From Deltaproteobacteria bacterium (lineage in GTDB: Bacteria > Desulfobacterota > Desulfarculia > JACQYL01): 64,000 nucleotides of DNA. The notes under the pieces are model-generated. The model searched no databases and had not been told where the DNA came from. It saw only the letters and a program-made list of their open reading frames with translations. Where the stretch lies: positions 1 through 64,000 of the forward strand of contig JACQYL010000052.1 in the NCBI GenBank assembly GCA_016208165.1, given 5' to 3'. The translations under genes were made by a program, and so were the position numbers. Of the stretch, positions 8,342-17,770 are shown in pieces (position 1 is the stretch's first letter; every line of letters starts with the position of its first letter).

Positions 8342-9835
8342 ATGAAAAGAAAGCGGTTCCACCGAACGGCCTGCGTGGCTTTCTGGGGAGTTGCCATGAT
8401 TTGCTGTTGGCTTCCCTTTTCGGATGTTCCGGCCTTTGCTCAAGGTTCGGAGCAGGATCTAAGAGAGCGTATCGAGCAACTGGAGAAGATGATGCTGGAA
8501 CAGAGGCGCATCATGGATGCCTACGAGGAAGAGCTGAGAAGCGTGAAGGAAGAACTGAACAGACAAGCCGCGACGATGGATGAGAAGGTGAAAGCAGCCG
8601 CGAAAAAGCCTGAATATCAGGAGTACTTGCGTGAAATCATGCAAAGCATTCGCCTCACCGAAAAAGTGGAGACCCCCGAGGAAAAGAGGCTCAGAACGCT
8701 GTATGACGAGGGGTTTTATCTCGAAGGCGTCGATGACCAGCTTCGCATCGGAGGCTGGCTGCAGGCGGACTCGAGGTGGTTTCTCGATGGCGATCACCCC
8801 GAAAAGGATACTTTTCTCGTCCGGAGGGCCCGGTTGGATATCCGAGGCGTTCTGGAAAACCACTGGGGCTATCGATTGTATGGAACCCTTATAGGAGAAC
8901 GTAATGGAATCCTCCAGGAAGGATGGCTTGAATACCGGAAATATGGCGGACTTCGCATCCGGGCCGGGCAGGTCCTGGAGCCTTTCAGCCTCGAGGCCGT
9001 TTACTCGGCTCGGTGGACCGACTTTATAGAGCGGGCGATGATCGTCAATGCGCTGTCTCCTCAGGAAGATATCGGAATCATGGCCTTCGGCAAAGTGTAT
9101 CAGGATCAACTGGTCTGGGCCTTGGGTTTTTTCAACGGCCAGGGCCGCAACGAGGACGCCGTTGTGGACGACAAGGACGTTACGCTCCGCCTTGTGTATT
9201 CCCCCTTTCTTCATTCAACTTCCCTGAGCTGGCTTAACAATTTATATGTCGGAGGTTCCTTTAGCACGGGCAATAACGAACGGGATCTGTCGGGAACGGA
9301 ATTCTCCACGCAGGCCTTCACACCCTTTTTCGACTTTGAGCCGGGCGTCACACAGGACGACAGGCTCACCCGTTGGGGTCTCGAAGCGGAATACCTTTAC
9401 GGCCCGTTCAATTTAAAGACGGAGTATCTCTCCGGTCATTTTGAAACGGTTGGAAACGGTAACGAGTTCGCGGACCTCGATGTGAACGGGTTCTACCTGA
9501 ATTTGGGATACATATTGACCGGGGAGAATGCGCCGCGTGACCTTCCCATCCATCCTCGATCCGTGTTCGATCCCTCCGAGGGGGGATGGGGCGCTTGGCA
9601 GTTGATGGGCCGATACCAGATCCTCACGACCGACGAAGAACTGCTCGATCTGGGACTGGCCACGGGGACCGACCGGGCCCAATCGGCTACCGTCGGTCTA
9701 AACTGGTTTCCTAACAGACATATTCGATTCCAGTTCAACTATGACCACGCATGGTTCCAAGACGAAATCACTGTTCAGGGGGTGTCACTGGACAGCGAAG
9801 ACACCTTCACCACAAGGTTTTTGTACGACTTCTGA
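8342..9835 (+). CDS. OprO/OprP-like outer membrane porin
   Basis: 497 aa. A signal peptide ends near AFAQ (about residue 34), followed by an acidic/basic coiled coil (about 36-85, RERIEQLEKMMLEQRR) and then a beta-barrel region. The barrel starts near GWLQADSRWFLDG and contains FLVRRARLDIRG, typical of the phosphate-selective porin O/P family, and ends in FLYDF with a C-terminal aromatic as expected for BAM-dependent insertion. Inference: anion-selective channel, perhaps phosphate or pyrophosphate. Third gene of the hemerythrin-PAP2-porin group, 13 bases after the PAP2 gene. Confidence 0.85.
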   Translation: MKRKRFHRTACVAFWGVAMICCWLPFSDVPAFAQGSEQDLRERIEQLEKMMLEQRRIMDAYEEELRSVKEELNRQAATMDEKVKAAAKKPEYQEYLREIMQSIRLTEKVETPEEKRLRTLYDEGFYLEGVDDQLRIGGWLQADSRWFLDGDHPEKDTFLVRRARLDIRGVLENHWGYRLYGTLIGERNGILQEGWLEYRKYGGLRIRAGQVLEPFSLEAVYSARWTDFIERAMIVNALSPQEDIGIMAFGKVYQDQLVWALGFFNGQGRNEDAVVDDKDVTLRLVYSPFLHSTSLSWLNNLYVGGSFSTGNNERDLSGTEFSTQAFTPFFDFEPGVTQDDRLTRWGLEAEYLYGPFNLKTEYLSGHFETVGNGNEFADLDVNGFYLNLGYILTGENAPRDLPIHPRSVFDPSEGGWGAWQLMGRYQILTTDEELLDLGLATGTDRAQSATVGLNWFPNRHIRFQFNYDHAWFQDEITVQGVSLDSEDTFTTRFLYDF

Positions 9836-10032
9836 TTCCCCGGAGCGGATGACGCGATCAAGCTCCAGCCTCTTTCAACGGAACCGAAACGCTCAGCCGG
9901 ACCAAGAAAATCAAATCGGCGACTTGTTTGGCCTATCGTCGAAAGCCATTCGTTCAATCCAAAAGGCGTCAAGCCCTTACAAGGCGAGGTTCAGCCGTAT
10001 GCTGACGTTGGTCTTTTTGAGGCAGGAGTATC

Positions 10033-11172
10033 ATGAAACAAGTCTTGCCTGAGACACTTTCCGAAGTCGCGGCCCTGTTTCTCAAGCTCGGCCTGACAGG
10101 GTTCGGCGGACCGGCAGCTCACATCGCCATGATGCACGACGAAACCGTGAAGCGGCGTAAGTGGCTGAGCGATCAAGAATTTCTTGATCTTGTGGGGGCC
10201 ACGAATCTGATCCCCGGTCCCAATTCCACGGAAATGGCGATTCATATCGGTTTCTTGCGTGCACGATGGCTTGGGTTGATTATCGGCGGACTGTGCTTCA
10301 TCACGCCGGCCATGCTTATCGTGCTGTTGCTGGCATGGGTCTACATGCGCTTTGGTTCCACACCGCAAGCCGAATGGTTGCTGTACGGAATAAAGCCCGT
10401 GGTCATTGCAATCATTGTTCAAGCCCTTTGGAGCCTCGGGAAAACAGCCGTCAAAGGCCTGCTTACTGCGACGATCGGAGTCATTGTTATCGTTCTGAAC
10501 TTTGTGGGCATCAATGAAATCGCCCTGCTGTTCGCCGGTGGATTGACAGTGATGTTGGTCATGAATTATCGGCGTTTAAGAAGACAGGGATTGGTGGCGC
10601 TTATTGTTCCAATTAGCGGAGTCGGCGTGTTGACCCGGGTTGCCATTCCCTTAAATCTGCCTCACTTGTTCCTTACTTTTCTCAAGATCGGATCGGTCCT
10701 ATATGGAAGCGGGTATGTTCTACTTGCTTTTCTCCGTGCCGATTTCGTTGTACGCTTTGGTTGGCTCACTGACCAGCAGTTGATTGACGCCGTCGCCATC
10801 GGACAAGTAACTCCCGGCCCGATCTTCACAACGGCCACATTCGTTGGTTACGTCCTTGGCGGCATACCGGGGGCGCTCCTCGCAACACTCGCCATTTTCC
10901 TGCCTTCGTTCGTGTTCGTCGCCGTTTCCAACCCTCTGATTCCTTGCATGCGTAAGTCGCCGTGGGTTGGCAGCTTGGTGGACGGCGTGAATGTGGCTTC
11001 GCTGGGTTTGATGGCGGCTTTGACCTGGCAACTGACCAGAACTTCGATTGTTGACCCTCTCACTGTTACAACGGGGCTTCTTTCCGCACTGCTCCTCATC
11101 CGGTATCAGGTGAGCTCCACGTGGCTTGTCCTCGGTGGGGCCTGCGTGGGGTTGTCAAGGGCGCTATTCTGA
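10033..11172 (+). CDS. chrA: Chromate transporter ChrA, full-length two-domain (first copy)
   Basis: 379 aa with two homologous CHR halves. The first carries TGFGGPAAHIAMM, ATNLIPGPNSTEMA and the second GSGYVLLAFLRAD and GQVTPGPIFTTATFVGY. GAGGAGTATC precedes the ATG. The family exports chromate from the cytoplasm, driven by membrane potential. It is separate from the chr operon at 37-47 kb and sits ahead of copper-type genes, so it may serve as a standalone chromate or other oxyanion exporter. Complete, no disruption seen. Confidence 0.92.
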   Translation: MKQVLPETLSEVAALFLKLGLTGFGGPAAHIAMMHDETVKRRKWLSDQEFLDLVGATNLIPGPNSTEMAIHIGFLRARWLGLIIGGLCFITPAMLIVLLLAWVYMRFGSTPQAEWLLYGIKPVVIAIIVQALWSLGKTAVKGLLTATIGVIVIVLNFVGINEIALLFAGGLTVMLVMNYRRLRRQGLVALIVPISGVGVLTRVAIPLNLPHLFLTFLKIGSVLYGSGYVLLAFLRADFVVRFGWLTDQQLIDAVAIGQVTPGPIFTTATFVGYVLGGIPGALLATLAIFLPSFVFVAVSNPLIPCMRKSPWVGSLVDGVNVASLGLMAALTWQLTRTSIVDPLTVTTGLLSALLLIRYQVSSTWLVLGGACVGLSRALF

Positions 11173-11368
11173 AATCTCGGAAAATGCTGCGGCGCATGGT
11201 CCGACCGAGCCAAATAGACCTATCCCCGAGCCGCGAAAGCGGCGTATGGGATACTGGAATACAAAATCCGGCAAAATACAGGATCGAGGGTATGGAACAG
11301 AAGATGGAACGGGTATTGGATGGGAGCACAGGTACGGCTTCAAAAAAACAACACCAAAGGAGGATGCC

Positions 11369-12064
11369 ATGAATAGAAATCTAGTGGTAGGCTTGTTGGT
11401 TGCGGCGGTCTTCTTGGGAACTTCTGCTCTGATGGGGATCCAACCATGCAAGGCTGTGGAAGAGCACCATGAACCCGGCGCCAAAGCAACGGCGCCGGGT
11501 GCATCCGAGTCCACGGGTATGATGAAGGGTCCTGCTACAGGCGGCGGCCCGGGGATGATGGGCATGATGGGCCAACCCGAGGAAGAAGACGACCAAGGCA
11601 TGACGGGCATGACGGGCATGATGGACATGATGGATGACGACATGATGCGCATGATGATGTCGCACATGATGGGCGGACCCGGCGGCATGGGAAAGATGAT
11701 GGGGCAAATGGGCTCCCTCAGGAGAGGTCATCGCAGGGGCATGGCTCCTATGGCTCGGGTGTTGGACAATTTGAATCTGACGCCGGAGCAATGGGACCAG
11801 GTGCGTGGCCTGGCAAGGAAGCGACTGGAGAAGATGGTGGACCTGTGGGCTCAGCGGATGAAGCTGAAGATTGAACTGGCCGGCCTGCGCTGGGATAAAG
11901 AAATAGATCCCCAGAAAGTTAAGGATCTGTTCGTTAAGAAAGGGGAAGTTAAGGCCGAGATGTTTCTGTCGAATCTGGAGTACTGGCGAGAGTTGAAAAA
12001 AATCCTCACTCCGGACCAGCTCGAGAAGCTGGAAGCTCTCAAAGGATCTGACCTGCCGCTATAG
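11369..12064 (+). CDS. Met-rich Spy/CpxP/ZraP-like periplasmic protein
   Basis: 231 aa. Start ATG 11369 with AAAGGAGG ideally placed; the frame is open further upstream but without coding character. A signal peptide (about residues 1-29) is followed by a striking Met/Gly/Asp segment (about 48-125) with many MMG, GMTGM and MMD units. A helical LTPEQWDQVR...KILTPDQLEKL segment then carries the paired LTPxQ motifs of the Spy/CpxP/ZraP family. Inference: periplasmic chaperone or metal sensor, with methionines able to bind Cu(I) or Ag(I). It precedes a second member and the copper oxidase genes. Confidence 0.8.
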   Translation: MNRNLVVGLLVAAVFLGTSALMGIQPCKAVEEHHEPGAKATAPGASESTGMMKGPATGGGPGMMGMMGQPEEEDDQGMTGMTGMMDMMDDDMMRMMMSHMMGGPGGMGKMMGQMGSLRRGHRRGMAPMARVLDNLNLTPEQWDQVRGLARKRLEKMVDLWAQRMKLKIELAGLRWDKEIDPQKVKDLFVKKGEVKAEMFLSNLEYWRELKKILTPDQLEKLEALKGSDLPL

Positions 12065-12151
12065 AGCTCGAGGGGATCATAAGCCGATGTCACATTACAG
12101 ATCCGTGGGCCTCGATCACGGCTGAGGAACATCGGAAACAGGAGGTTGATG

Positions 12152-12652
12152 ATGAGAAACGCGTTGTTGGTCTGTCTGGCCGTGCTGGTATTCGTGGCGA
12201 CGCCGGTGTGGGCGGATGAAGACCGATCGTCGTCGCCCCGGCAGCCCGGCTCTGCGGAACACGGATATGAAGACATGGGACCTGGAATGTTGGGTCGCGG
12301 TCAGGAAGGAGATCGCGGTGTGGGCGGCCATGGTCGCGATTTGACGGGCCCCGACGAACAAGGGTGGCGGGGCATGAGCCCTGAACATCGTGAGCAGTGG
12401 CGGAAGAAGCGCTCGCAATTTATGCAGGACACCTTGCCCATGCGGCAGGAGTTGAGGTCCAAGCGGATGGAACTGGAGACGCTGTGGGACCAGCCGAACC
12501 CCGATCGGGAAAAAGTCAAGGCTCTGTCGGACCGGATAAACGAGCTGCGCCTCAATTTGCAGCAAAAGCACGATGAATATCTGATGTCGTGCCGCCGGGA
12601 GTTTGGAGACCGCGGCTGGGCTTGTCCCACCGGGGTCTGGCTGGGGTACTGA
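12152..12652 (+). CDS. Spy/ZraP-like periplasmic heavy-metal-responsive protein
   Basis: 166 aa. ATG 12152 is chosen among three adjacent starts because GGAGG at 12141-12145 gives a 6-base spacing. Signal peptide to about residue 22 (VWADED), a Gly/Arg/Asp-rich low-complexity stretch, then a helical hairpin including MSPEHREQWRKKRSQF and MRQELRSKRMELETLW, the layout of ZraP/Spy proteins. It ends in SCRREFGDRGWACP with two cysteines that could bind metal or form a disulfide. Tandem with the Met-rich paralogue. Confidence 0.75.
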   Translation: MRNALLVCLAVLVFVATPVWADEDRSSSPRQPGSAEHGYEDMGPGMLGRGQEGDRGVGGHGRDLTGPDEQGWRGMSPEHREQWRKKRSQFMQDTLPMRQELRSKRMELETLWDQPNPDREKVKALSDRINELRLNLQQKHDEYLMSCRREFGDRGWACPTGVWLGY

Positions 12653-12661
12653 GCGCCGTCG

Positions 12662-12685
12662 AGCCCCGCATCGATGATGCGGGGC
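12662..12685 (+). terminator. Hairpin after second Spy/ZraP-like gene
   Basis: Arms AGCCCCGCATC and GATGCGGGGCT form an 11-bp stem with almost no loop, ten bases after the stop. Only a short T-poor tail follows, so termination efficiency is uncertain. Confidence 0.5.
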
Positions 12686-12899
12686 TTGGTCTGCAAGTGA
12701 GAAACATCCAAAGAAGAAGTGGAAAGATACAAAGGACACATGGAAAGCCGGGCGGTTCTTTTCAGGTTGGGACGAGAAAGCGGTGACTTGCCGTCGGACA
12801 GACCGCGCTGGACGCGGATTCGACGTACATACCGCACGGCCTGGAGGAACTGCGGCCGCGCAGCGTGATCTTCAAGGGTTTTCATACGGGAGGGGAACC

Positions 12900-13517
12900 G
12901 TGAAATACATTTCGACCGTTGTCATCGTTTTAGCTCTCATGGGACTGGGAGCCATCATATATGCCTGGTCGGGCGCCTACAACATCGCTGCGACGGAGCC
13001 TCATTGGGACATGACGGCATCCTTTATCGAACTCCTGCGGGATCGCTCCATAGCTGTGCATAGCAGCGATATCCAGGCCCCGAATCTGGATGATCCAAAG
13101 CTCAAGGAAGTCGGAGTTCTTCACTACCACGAGATGTGCCGTCTTTGCCATGGAGCCCCGGGATACCGGCGTGAGGAGTTTGCGGAAGGTCTCTATCCTT
13201 CGCCGCCGAGCATGACCTCCGGAAGCCTTCAGAGTGAGCTCGGCAAGGCTGAAATCTACTGGATCGTCCGTCACGGCGTCAAACTGACGGGTATGCCCGC
13301 TTTCGGGCCAACCCACACGGAGGAGCAATTGTGGGGCCTCGTGGCCTTCGTAGAAGACGTACCCCGGACAGCCCCCGAACAATACCGGCAAATGGTCATG
13401 AAGGAAGGCGGGATGGGGCCGGGACACGGACACGGGGAGACGAGCGAAGAAGAAACTCAGGTTCACGGTCACTCTGAACCGTCAGATCATGGGAAAGCGG
13501 AAGAACAGCGTCAATAG
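12900..13517 (+). CDS. Membrane-anchored mono-heme cytochrome c with His-rich tail
   Basis: 205 aa from GTG 12900, preceded by GGGAGGGG. One N-terminal helix (about residues 4-22) acts as uncleaved anchor or signal. A single heme site CRLCH (about residue 80) and a distal KLTGMPAFG Met ligand define a class I cytochrome c. The C terminus (about 170-205) is rich in Gly-His pairs and acids (GHGHGE, HGHSE). Lying just before CopA and CopB, it may pass electrons to or from the multicopper oxidase or bind metal through the tail; that link is inference. Confidence 0.85.
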   Translation: MKYISTVVIVLALMGLGAIIYAWSGAYNIAATEPHWDMTASFIELLRDRSIAVHSSDIQAPNLDDPKLKEVGVLHYHEMCRLCHGAPGYRREEFAEGLYPSPPSMTSGSLQSELGKAEIYWIVRHGVKLTGMPAFGPTHTEEQLWGLVAFVEDVPRTAPEQYRQMVMKEGGMGPGHGHGETSEEETQVHGHSEPSDHGKAEEQRQ

Positions 13518-13711
13518 AACAGCCGACCGTGCAAGCAGTAATCGGTGCTGCAAGACACGTGTGTCCGGCGAAGTCCGGACGTCGATCGAGAGAAAGCCCT
13601 GGCTGGGCGGACGAGGGCCAATACCGGCCGACCGAGGCATAAACAACTTCGTTGCGATTTCCACAAAGTGGCTGACAAGGTCGTTCATCGGAAACGCATG
13701 GGGAGAGCAAA

Positions 13712-15466
13712 ATGAACGGCTCCAAGGAAATCACCCGACGCAATTTTATGAAGACCACCGGAGCGGGACTTTTCCTGACAGGTCTATACTGTACCCTGCC
13801 CATGCCGGCATGGGCGCTTACAACCAGTCCAGGAATCGAACAGAGGACCCCCAAAAGCCGATACGATTTTACCATCGGTTATTCGCCCGTACAAATAGAC
13901 GGTCGTGAGGGCACGGCGACCGCCATAAACGGTACGGTTCCGGGCCCCCTCCTGCACCTCCGGGAGGGCGGCGACGTCACTCTCAATGTGACCAGCCGGC
14001 TAATGGATACGGAACACGCTTCCATCCACTGGCACGGAATCCTGGTGCCGTTTCGGATGGATGGCGTTCCGGGGGTGAACTTTAACGGCATCCAGCCGGG
14101 CGAGACTTACGAGTATCGCTATCGGGTCAAACAGGCCGGTACGTATTGGTACCATAGTCACTCCCGTTTTCAGGAGCAGACCGGGGCTTACGGGCCTTTG
14201 ATCATCGAGCCGAAAAACGGAGAACCGTTCGACTACGACCGGGACTATCCGGTGGTGCTGTCCGACTGGTCCTTCGAGGACCCGGAGACCATTTTCCGAC
14301 ACATCAACCTGATGGGGCACTATTACAATTTCCAGCGGCGCACTATATGGGACTTTTTCGAAGATGTGGGTGAGCGCGGCTTTGCAGATCCGATCTCCGA
14401 ACGCATGGCCTGGGGCAAGATGAGGATGAGCCCGGTCGATTTGGCCGACGTGACGGCTTACACCTATACGTATCTCATGAACGGCCATTCACCGGACATG
14501 AACTGGACGGCGATTTTCAATCCGGGGGAGACCGTCCGGCTCCGTTTCATCAACGCCTCCGCCACGACCAACTACGACGTGCGAATCCCCGGCTTGGACA
14601 TGGAGGTGGTCATGGCCGACGGAAAGGCAGTGCGCCCTGTGTCCGTTCATGAGTTTCGTATCGGAGTGGCCGAAACGTACGATGTGCTGGTACGGCCCAT
14701 GAAGGACCAGGCTTTCACCATATTTGCCGAATCCCTGGATCGAAGCGGCTATGGCCGGGGAACCCTGGCCCCCGAACCGGGAATGAAAGCCCCTGTGCCC
14801 GCACTGCGTCCCCGCCCGGTACGACGCCTCGAGGATATCGGGATGGGCGGGATGCTTCACGGCAATATGAAGGATATGAGCCACAGCCAAATGGACCACG
14901 GAAGTAAAGCTTCGCTAGACGATCCGAGAATCCCCGGGCCCAACGGACCTACGCCTTTCAAACCGGAGAAGTCGCGCTCGAACGTGGAAATGGTGATCAC
15001 GAATCCGACATACCGGCTGGATGAGCCGGGCATCGGTCTCGGCAAAGACGGCTGGCGGGTCTTGACATACGACGATCTCGTTTCCATCGAACCGCAGCCG
15101 TACTCTGCGACGGTCGACCGGGAGATGACGATCAATATCACCGCGAACATGGAGCGGTACATGTTCTCCTTCGACGGTAAGAAATTCACTCAGCATCCGT
15201 GCCCGTACCTTTTCCGCCACAACGAGCGACTGCGTCTCTTCTTGGTGAATCACACCATGATGGAGCATCCCATACACCTGCACGGCATGTGGATGCAGCT
15301 CGAAAACGGAGCCGATAAGCTGCCGTTCAAACACACCATCCTAACGAAACCCGGAGAGGTGCTTTCCGTGCTCATCACACCGATCGAAAAGGGGGACTGG
15401 GCCTTCCATTGCCATCTGCTCTACCATATGGAAGCCGGCATGTTCCAGGTAGTCCGGGTCGCCTGA
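13712..15466 (+). CDS. copA: CopA/PcoA-type multicopper oxidase
   Basis: 584 aa. A Tat signal (TRRNFMKTTGAG) starts the protein. Copper-site motifs are complete: SIHWHG (about residue 107), WYHSHS (about 148), HPIHLHGMW (about 518) and HCHLLYHMEAGM at the C terminus, with the Met-rich insertion around MGGMLHGNMKDMSHSQMDHG (about 373-393). This is the CopA/PcoA family that oxidises Cu(I) in the periplasm and confers copper tolerance. AGAGC precedes the start. It is followed 12 bases later by copB. In an anaerobe this implies at least periodic O2 exposure or another electron acceptor. Confidence 0.95.
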   Translation: MNGSKEITRRNFMKTTGAGLFLTGLYCTLPMPAWALTTSPGIEQRTPKSRYDFTIGYSPVQIDGREGTATAINGTVPGPLLHLREGGDVTLNVTSRLMDTEHASIHWHGILVPFRMDGVPGVNFNGIQPGETYEYRYRVKQAGTYWYHSHSRFQEQTGAYGPLIIEPKNGEPFDYDRDYPVVLSDWSFEDPETIFRHINLMGHYYNFQRRTIWDFFEDVGERGFADPISERMAWGKMRMSPVDLADVTAYTYTYLMNGHSPDMNWTAIFNPGETVRLRFINASATTNYDVRIPGLDMEVVMADGKAVRPVSVHEFRIGVAETYDVLVRPMKDQAFTIFAESLDRSGYGRGTLAPEPGMKAPVPALRPRPVRRLEDIGMGGMLHGNMKDMSHSQMDHGSKASLDDPRIPGPNGPTPFKPEKSRSNVEMVITNPTYRLDEPGIGLGKDGWRVLTYDDLVSIEPQPYSATVDREMTINITANMERYMFSFDGKKFTQHPCPYLFRHNERLRLFLVNHTMMEHPIHLHGMWMQLENGADKLPFKHTILTKPGEVLSVLITPIEKGDWAFHCHLLYHMEAGMFQVVRVA

Positions 15467-15478
15467 GGAGGACATTCA

Positions 15479-16327
15479 ATGAAGACATGCATGCTGCTGC
15501 TGGTTCTTTTTCTCCTACCATCCACAACCTTGGCAACCGATGAGACCTTCACCGATTCAGAGGAGCGTGCATTTCCAGCCGATTACCACAAAGTGGATGC
15601 CCATCCGGAGAAAGGCGAAAGGATTCAAAAATACGCGGAAGATGCTCAATCAGGGGCGCAGATGAATTTCGGCGTACAGCCCATTCCCGACAACGAAATC
15701 TTCGCCGTTTTCCGTGGGGACCGCCTGGAGTACCAAAGCAATGATGGAGAGGGCGGTCTTTTCTGGGATGTTCAGGCATGGGGCGGCACGGATTATAGCA
15801 AGCTCTGGTTCAAGAGCGAGGGCTTTTGGCTGTTCGACAAAGAGACGTTCGAGGAGGCCGGGGTGGAGCTGTTTTACAGCCGTAACATTGCCACGTTCTG
15901 GGATTTGCAGGCCGGTGTCAGACACGATTTCGAGCCGCATCCGACCCGGACCTTCGCCGCGCTGGGCATCGAGGGGCTGGCGCGCTATTGGTTTGAAGTG
16001 GATGTGACCGCATATATAAGCCAGGACGGCGACCTCTCGGCCAACCTGGAAGCCGAGTACGACCTGCTCCTCAGTCAAAGGCTGATCTTGCAGCCGCGCT
16101 TCGAGATCGACGTTGCAGTGCAGGAGGTCGAGGAACTCAGCATCGGCCAGGGCATCAATGACATCGAGTTGGGCGCCCGCCTTCGCTACGAAATCCGAAG
16201 AGAATTCGCCCCCTACATCGGGGTTTCCTGGAGCCGGAAGCTTGGCGAGACAGCGGATTTGGCTGAGGCCGACGGTGAAAGCATCGAGACAACCTCCCTC
16301 GTGGCAGGTATCAAATTCTGGTTTTGA
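15479..16327 (+). CDS. copB: CopB-type outer membrane copper resistance protein
   Basis: 282 aa with a signal peptide (to about residue 19). The barrel region includes GDRLEYQSNDGEGGLFWDVQ, LWFKSEGFW and QAGVRHDFEPHPTRTFAALG, and ends in KFWF; these match the CopB/PcoB family that works with CopA at the outer membrane. It lacks the long N-terminal Met-rich repeat seen in several pseudomonad CopB proteins. Same transcript as copA judging by 12-base spacing. Confidence 0.92.
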   Translation: MKTCMLLLVLFLLPSTTLATDETFTDSEERAFPADYHKVDAHPEKGERIQKYAEDAQSGAQMNFGVQPIPDNEIFAVFRGDRLEYQSNDGEGGLFWDVQAWGGTDYSKLWFKSEGFWLFDKETFEEAGVELFYSRNIATFWDLQAGVRHDFEPHPTRTFAALGIEGLARYWFEVDVTAYISQDGDLSANLEAEYDLLLSQRLILQPRFEIDVAVQEVEELSIGQGINDIELGARLRYEIRREFAPYIGVSWSRKLGETADLAEADGESIETTSLVAGIKFWF

Positions 16328-16558
16328 AAATCCGGTTTTTAAAAGATGGCAAACGAATGGAAGATCGGATTTTGTAGAAGCGCCTGAATCGAATGGCTTC
16401 AGATGGCTCATGTTGGGGCTGGGGACTCATTGGGCACATACCATTACGCATTCGACTCCCGTAGTGGAAAGAGATGGCTCTTGGGCAAAAGAGGTAGCAT
16501 CACGTTTCGCGAGAAAGCTCTTGCAGGGACAAACGTAACGTGTAAGGGGGCGAAAACA

Positions 16559-17656
16559 ATGGCCAGGGACCCGGTTTGTGGTATGGAGATCGAAGGCCAA
16601 GAGGGCCGATACGGAGCTCAATATATGGGTGAAAACTTCTCTTTTTGCAGCGAGGACTGTAAAACCAAATTCGAGGGCAACCCGCAGAAGTATTCAGATG
16701 CAATGGAAACACCTGTTTCGACCACTCGAAAGGTCGTTATCGTGGGAACCGGGCAGGTGGGAGCGACCATCTGCTTTTCACTTATGACGAGCGGACTCGC
16801 TTCCAGCATCGTTCTCATCGACCTCAACCCCGACTTGGCTGAAGGTCATGCCATGGACCTCAATGACGGCCTCTCCTTTGTCCAGCCGGTGAGAATCTTC
16901 GCAGGAAACTATTCAGATTGCAAGGGAGCCGATATTGTGGTCGTGACGGCAGGCGCCGCCCAAAAACCGGAAGAGACGAGGTTGGATCTCGTTTCCGAGA
17001 ACACGAGAATTTTCAGAGATATTATTCCCAGGATCGTGGCGCACGAGCCGGGAATCCTGTTAATCGTATCCAACCCGGTCGATATATTGACCTACGTTGC
17101 CCTCAAAGTTTCCGAATATCCCATGAACCGCGTTATCGGATCCGGAACCACGCTCGATACGGCCCGTTTCAGGTTCCTTCTCAGCAGGCATTGTCAGGTG
17201 GATCCCCGCAATGTTCACGCCTACATTATAGGAGAACACGGCGACAGTGAGGTTCCGGTCTGGAGCCAGGCCAATATCGCGGGCTTGACTTTAAGCCAGT
17301 ACTGCTCTGTCTGCGAAAGAAGCTGCCTTTCGGAGGAAAGAGAAGAGATTTTCAGGCAGGTTAAAAATGCCGCATACGAGATTATCAACCGAAAAGGATA
17401 TACCAACTTCGCTATTGCCCTGGCAGTGGTGCGAATCATCATCAGCATACTCCGTGACGAGAACAGCGTCCTTACCGTTTCCACACTGGTGGATGATTAC
17501 CACGGCATATCGAATGTTTGCTTGAGCATACCGGCCATTCTGAACATGAATGGTGTCTCCAAGCATATCCACATAAACCTGGATGACTCCGAAAGGCGCC
17601 AACTCCTGGCTTCAGCCGAAACCTTAAAAGGAATTATCGGGAAATTGGATATCTGA
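16559..17656 (+). CDS. YHS metal-binding domain fused to L-lactate dehydrogenase
   Basis: 365 aa from ATG 16559 with TAAGGGGG upstream. Residues 1-45 form a YHS/TRASH-type domain (DPVCGMEI, FCSEDCKTKF). From about residue 57 a full NAD-dependent L-LDH follows: VGTGQVGA (NAD loop), AAQKPEETRLDL with the Gln that favours pyruvate/lactate over malate, SNPVDILTYV, LDTARFR, and GEHGDSEVPVWS with the catalytic His. YHS domains normally occur on copper ATPases or copper chaperones, so the pairing is odd. The frame continues open after its TGA into a His-rich segment of the downstream copper ATPase fragment. Confidence 0.85.
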   Translation: MARDPVCGMEIEGQEGRYGAQYMGENFSFCSEDCKTKFEGNPQKYSDAMETPVSTTRKVVIVGTGQVGATICFSLMTSGLASSIVLIDLNPDLAEGHAMDLNDGLSFVQPVRIFAGNYSDCKGADIVVVTAGAAQKPEETRLDLVSENTRIFRDIIPRIVAHEPGILLIVSNPVDILTYVALKVSEYPMNRVIGSGTTLDTARFRFLLSRHCQVDPRNVHAYIIGEHGDSEVPVWSQANIAGLTLSQYCSVCERSCLSEEREEIFRQVKNAAYEIINRKGYTNFAIALAVVRIIISILRDENSVLTVSTLVDDYHGISNVCLSIPAILNMNGVSKHIHINLDDSERRQLLASAETLKGIIGKLDI

Positions 17657-17770
17657 GAAGAAGGCAAGACAATCGCGGAAAAACAGCAAACCGACAAGAA
17701 TACAGTCGGCGATTCATTAGGTGACCCTGAACTGGATAAAGGTCATGAAAGACACAAAAACCACAACGGT

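Noticed and set aside
11164-11688. Antisense frame opposite the Met-rich protein
   Set aside because: Its Ile/Met/Pro repeats are the complement of ATG-rich codons on the coding strand.
12783-12899. Longer N terminus for the mono-heme cytochrome
   Set aside because: The added 39 residues lack signal or membrane features, whereas GTG 12900 has a good ribosome binding site and begins directly with the membrane helix.
17654-17656. UGA after the LDH domain as a second selenocysteine codon
   Set aside because: It falls at the natural C terminus of LDH, has no Cys counterpart in homologues and no SECIS-like hairpin follows.
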